Source of the DNA: Ascidia mentula
Lineage: Eukaryota > Chordata > Ascidiacea > Phlebobranchia > Ascidiidae
NCBI GenBank assembly: GCA_947561715.1
Contig: OX387205.1
Coordinates: 12,033,001-12,097,000, forward strand
Direction of reading: 5' to 3'
Length of the DNA stretch: 64,000 nt
Every line of letters begins with the position of its first letter. Position 1 is the stretch's first letter. The translations under genes and the position numbers were made by a program. A model generated the notes under the pieces. It saw only the letters and a program-made list of their open reading frames with translations. It had not been told where the DNA came from and did no database searches. Of the stretch, positions 59,923 through 64,000 are shown in pieces.

Positions 59923-62071
59923 ACGGTGGGTTGGTCCCCCTTGACGTGCTTGGCATCTTTTACCTACGATCTTTTCCCGACCCCCTAACCTATTAATACG
60001 TCATTGACGTTACCTTATCGCAGTCTCGAATATTTTTTTACCCATCACTTCACGCAGTCTTATGATCAGCTCGCTAAAATTGGCTCTGCGTCGCTAAGTG
60101 GCAGATATTTTTTAGTCGCAGTAGTCGTTGTGTGGCGCTCTTTGCTACCAGGAAATTCAATAGTTTTAGACCTCTTACATGCATCATGCTCATAATTTAT
60201 GCAATCAACAATATGCAATCACCGCGTCCTTGCCCACCACAAGCAGCCTTTAGTTTTTCGAGCGTGAAGTTTTTTGCGCCAATGCAGTTTAACTGCTGAA
60301 AATTGTTACAGGGGTCTCGTAAATGCTCTTTGTGCATTAGAAACGTGCGTATCGGTAGTCGAGTGTTGGCAGTGTTTGATCAAGATAGTACATTCGCTAC
60401 CTACGCGTATTTGAATGTGTTGCTTTTTTATTATTTAGTTTCGTATTTTTGATGACTTCGTGTTAATTTCCTGGATAGTAATTATATATGTTGTTGGATT
60501 AGCGAAGCACCAGTTAACACGCGTGCTACCGCTGCTGAAAACACCACATGTTTCTCCTACGAAACGGTGTAGACCAGATGGTAATTGTGTTACGTATTTG
60601 CTTACACTTTGTGTAAATCAAATACCTAAAACTGGCAACTGCACGTTTTGTTGGGGTGCGATTAATTCCCCTTTTTATATACCTTGGCGCTGTGCTTTGG
60701 CCCTTTTTTACGTCGAATATTAATTGGTGTATTATTTTTATGGCTCCAAGTGCAATTTTGCTGCGACGAACGCTTGTAATTTTTTCGCATACCGTCCGAT
60801 ACTCACGCTGCGACAGTCAATTAACGCACCTCATCTAAAGAGCCCTTTTGCTATGTAACCACGAGATTGGCCTTTGCCTATTTAACCCTTTGTTATGTGT
60901 TTTGTTTATTTTCTGATTTTGGGCGTCAGCACTTACAAGCTCTTGCATAAGACAATCCTTCGTTCCCCTGTATTACGCAACCTAGTACAACAAGAATAAG
61001 GAATGGTAGCGGATAAACATCTGCAACAATTTTAGTCCACTGTCGAGAGACTAGTACAAACCTTTCCACTATTTCCTCCCGTGAAGTGTTTTTCCCAAAC
61101 CTTTTCAAACAGTAGAGAAAAACATCAAAGTTTTAATTTCAGTTAAAAAGTATTAGTACACAAGACAGTTGTTGTTTTGGGTAAAAAGTAAATTATGTGT
61201 GTTTAGAATTGGATGGATTTGGCCTGGCATCTACAAATTATTATTCACGTAATTGTGCACAAACTTGCCCATGTGACATTTTTCTTCATTCCGACGAAAT
61301 TTCCTCACAATGCGCATTTAATTTTTGCTTGTTTTTTGTGACTGTCATTGTAATAATACAGTGCCTTGCTTGCAACAAATGTGTTTCTTGGAACGAAAAC
61401 AAATTTTCACAGTATTTGTTAAAACCATTGTTAATTTCCACGATTTATTGTAGCAATATTTATGGCAAAGCATTGGGCCCTGACTGATAAGGAACTGTCA
61501 AAGATTAGTTCTCAGTCCATACTTTTATACTAAGATTATGGATCTATTACAGCATCCTGGAATGTTGAAATGGCGAAAGGCTATGCCCCTTGTCCATATG
61601 TTTGTGAAGTCGCTTTTGTAACCTCAAGGAGTTGGGTTTCACGATTGTCCGGAATCAATTGTGCTTCTTCATTGTTTTGTCTCCTTGTAAAACACGCCCA
61701 ATTGCAAAAGGTGAAATGAATTGGTTTAGTGCGATACTATGTTCAGTAGACAGATCACCATACTTTAGATGGAAGTTTTTGTAATAATGCAAAACATTTT
61801 CAAAGCTCTAAACACATTAGAATTAAACAATATCACAGTATTATTTGCAAAAAACAACCTTGCACAAAAGGATAAGTGTAGGAAGAAATATAAAAACACA
61901 TGGTGCTTTTGTGTACATATTTTTGTTAAAAAAAAATATGTACAATAAACAGGCTCTCATACACTTGGGGAACTTCTAGATGAAAACATGCCATTACGTC
62001 CTATCAGTAACTACTTTTGAGAGGTACCATAATTAAAAAAACTAGCAATACAGGGAACCACATACGCCTGT
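59923..62071. other. Intergenic region between the Ikaros-type and DUF4200 genes
   Basis: About 2 kb, the converging 3' ends of two genes. No ORF with domain or splice support was found. A 96-codon open stretch at 61197-61487 lacks an ATG at its start and resembles no family. Confidence 0.45.
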
Positions 62072-63436
62072 TTACTCTGTGGTCGACTCCGAAATGGTTT
62101 TAAGTTGTTCATTGAAGCCTTTGGTTGCATGTTTTCCCTTTCGTTTTGCCAAATCAGTGGGTGCTGACTGACTTGGGTCATGTTTTACAGTGTCATTTAC
62201 ATTGCCTGCAGTGTTTGGTTCATTAGTAGCAGCAGGCTTTCCAGAACTCACACTTTGTCTGTTTTCACTAAGACGCTGTAGCATTTTGACCACCTTGATC
62301 TGTTCTGAAAAGTGCTGGTTTATCATGTTCAACTTGTCTATGTAAGACATTTCAGAAAGAGGTGGCCAGTGTCTTGTATGGCACGAATCGGACAGGTTGT
62401 TTATTGCCATTGTAATGCGACCTATTTCACCCACTAGGCTGCGATGGGAGAGAGATGTGTCACCAGCTTCTTGTTCAAGACGTTTTACACGCTGTGTCAA
62501 GGACTCCTGGTATGTCTGCAGCTCTGACATTTGACTGTTGATCACAAGTTTTTGCCTTACTCGTTCTTGTTTCATCTCCTCAAGTTCATGTTGTCCACTT
62601 TCAATCTCTGCAGTCATTTGCACATTTCGCTGCACTAAGTTCGAGTGAGTTGCAGCAAGACCCTCATATCGCTGAATTACACTCTGTATCATGTTGTCTC
62701 CAGTCATTTCAAGGTAATTTTCTGGTAGAACATCAATGACTCTCATCATATAGTCTTCGTATTTCTTGTAGCTTTCCAACTTCTTTATTAAAGCAGCTTT
62801 ACTGTCTTTTGTTTTCTCCAAATCACCCTTTATCTCTTGGAGTTCCTTGGTTTTAACTTTGTTATCTTTGACCTCCAGTTGATATTTGCGAAGAGCCCGG
62901 GCACGTTTAGCATCGTTTTCTTTCAAGAAACGATCAAACTTTGTCACACGATCTTTGATTTTTTCCTGCCTCTTTTTTAAAGATTCTTCTTTGGCCTTGT
63001 TCTCAGCCATTCTTTTTCTAAATTCTTCCCTCTTAATTGAAAGTTCCTGATCAATTTCCTCAACTTCCACAGCTTTGCGGAGCAGTGAAGTCTTCTGCAA
63101 GGTGTTAATGCCTGTGTGCAGAAGTTTATCTGCAGTTTCCTTGACAACTGGAAATCGTCTGATATCATCATCTACAAATATTAAGTATAAATACAGCATA
63201 TCTACGGAACTTTACTAACAGTATAATATTTGTGTAAGGCACACAAAATCGATTAAAATATTTTTAATAAATACATGTGTTTTAATTTTTAGGACTTAGC
63301 AATGTGGCTGGTACCAACAAGAGGTGATTTATATACCTTCAATGGGTTGTTCATTGAGCTGAGTAACAAAGACATTTCTCTTTTGCTGATCCAGGTTAAG
63401 TTGGTATGAACGATTTTCTGTGCTTGATAAAGGCAT
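62072..63436 (-). CDS. DUF4200 coiled-coil ciliary protein (CCDC42/CFAP73-like)
   Basis: Two exons on the minus strand, 63436-63337 and 63171-62072, give 399 codons plus TAA with a phase-1 junction. The first exon starts MPLSSTENRSYQLNLDQQ. Most of the protein is charged heptad-rich coiled coil (about residues 55-290). The core order LLRKAVEVEEID, FRKRMAENKAKEESL, KFDRFLKENDAKRARALRK and a YEDYMMRVIDVLP segment fits the DUF4200 family (CCDC42, CFAP73, CCDC197 and relatives), which act in motile cilia and sperm flagella, often in the modified inner-arm dynein complex. The C-terminal hundred residues are divergent and end in a basic, low-complexity tail. Which subfamily it belongs to cannot be settled by eye. 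Confidence 0.8.
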
Positions 63437-63706
63437 TGTTACCGATTTATTATTTCCTAATTATTCCAAAGCCTGCACAATTTTTGCATATTAAAGGGAA
63501 TAAATAGGTATTGCAAATAACATGTTATGTCGGAATTACATGTTATTATGTCACAAATTCGGAGATATGATTTTTGTGGATCTGTATATTACACAACAAA
63601 TCTGTCAATTCTATGCCAGTAAAACATGTTAGTTTTATTTGTGAACATGATTGTACGTGTTAGATATGCAGTAATAAATCTGTAAAATTCACACATTTTC
63701 TTTTAT
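63437..63706. other. Short spacer between RNPC3 and the DUF4200 gene
   Basis: 270 bases holding the RNPC3 3' end and presumably the DUF4200 promoter. No TATA box was evident. The close head-to-tail arrangement is compatible with either separate promoters or co-transcription. Confidence 0.4.
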
Positions 63707-64000
63707 TCAAACATCATCATTCTTTGGTTTTGCAGACCTTGCATAGAGTACAACCATTGGTTTGCCAATAAGTTGGTAACCATTGACACATTTTAATGCC
63801 TGTTTGGCCTTTTCAATACTTGGCATGCCAACAAATGCTTGTCCTTTCATGCGGCCCTGGGTCATCACACGTACATCGAACATATTCGCCTCCTCCTCAT
63901 TGTTAAAGTCAATAAATCCACCAAAAATATATCTGATATCCTTGTCCGTTACCTTTTTTGAAAGGTTTTTAATGTACAAGCGACAGGATGGCTCTCCGGG
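63707..64000 (-). CDS. RNPC3: RNPC3 (U11/U12-65K), C-terminal RRM, partial
   Basis: The last 97 codons of a minus-strand gene that continues past the window end. The sequence PGEPSCRLYIKNLSKKV opens an RRM with RNP2 (LYIKNL) and RNP1 (RMKGQAFVGMP), ending GKPMVVLYARSAKPKNDD. This is the C-terminal RRM of the U11/U12 di-snRNP 65K protein, which binds the 3' stem-loop of U12 snRNA and bridges to U11-59K in the minor spliceosome. The polyadenylation hexamer AATAAA (63702-63707) overlaps the stop codon, sharing its final A. About 270 bases separate the stop from the DUF4200 gene start on the same strand. Confidence 0.9.
   Translation of the reverse strand, partial: PGEPSCRLYIKNLSKKVTDKDIRYIFGGFIDFNNEEEANMFDVRVMTQGRMKGQAFVGMPSIEKAKQALKCVNGYQLIGKPMVVLYARSAKPKNDDV

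Noticed and set aside
61197..61487. 96-codon plus-strand ORF with hydrophobic middle
   Set aside because: Has no ATG at its start, no splice context and no family resemblance.
1..64000. CRISPR arrays, rRNA genes, bacterial operons
   Set aside because: No regularly spaced short repeats, no rRNA sequence and no prokaryotic gene layout; the window is clearly eukaryotic.

Overview
This is a eukaryotic window: spliced genes with GT-AG introns (mostly 150-700 bp), AT-rich non-coding DNA, and animal-specific secreted and nuclear protein families. The gene set (mosaic LDLa/WAP-like/CCP/MAM/EGF/trypsin proteins, an Ikaros-type zinc-finger gene, a DUF4200 ciliary coiled-coil gene and the U11/U12-65K minor-spliceosome gene) fits an invertebrate deuterostome. 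An ascidian tunicate is my best guess; that is inference from gene content and gene structure, not proof.

Region 1 (1-33 kb) is a tandem cluster of secreted mosaic serine proteases made by duplication of a multi-gene unit. Unit 1 (1-15 kb) holds the 3' end of a trypsin-like protease (gene A), a CCP-MAM-EGF-CCP-CCP module set that is itself tandemly duplicated (gene B), and a WAP-CCP-WAP-trypsin set (gene X). Unit 2 (17-33 kb) holds a signal-LDLa-WAP-CCP-trypsin gene (Z), a decayed copy of B, an inverted mini-gene carrying a WAP-like domain, and signal-LDLa-WAP-CCP-trypsin gene Y. Z keeps the His-Asp-Ser triad but has a probable frame lesion. X and Y have Ser in place of the catalytic His, so they look like pseudoproteases. 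The module exons are mostly bounded by phase-1 introns, so whole domains can be gained or lost without breaking the frame. Comparing the two units shows three insertions with clean empty sites: a solo LTR (5-bp target duplication), a foldback Mutator-like element (9 bp) and a hAT-type element (8 bp, inside the 3' UTR of Y).

Region 2 (33-50 kb) is mostly without recognisable genes. It holds a candidate type II membrane-protein first exon (33.4 kb), a few exon-like stretches, a small secreted Cys-rich ORF on the minus strand (35.9 kb) and GC-richer blocks with palindromic CRE sites.

Region 3 (50-59 kb) is an Ikaros-family gene. Ten coding exons splice to exactly 778 codons plus stop, with the four N-terminal DNA-binding fingers and the two C-terminal dimerisation fingers. 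Region 4 (62-64 kb), on the minus strand, holds a two-exon DUF4200 coiled-coil gene and the 3' end of RNPC3.

The most interesting signals are: the inverted signal-plus-WAP mini-gene whose C-terminal hydrophobic tail is antisense EGF-exon sequence; the WAP-like fold with a C-x-C instead of the usual C-C; the active/inactive protease pairing; and hammerhead-ribozyme-like motifs.
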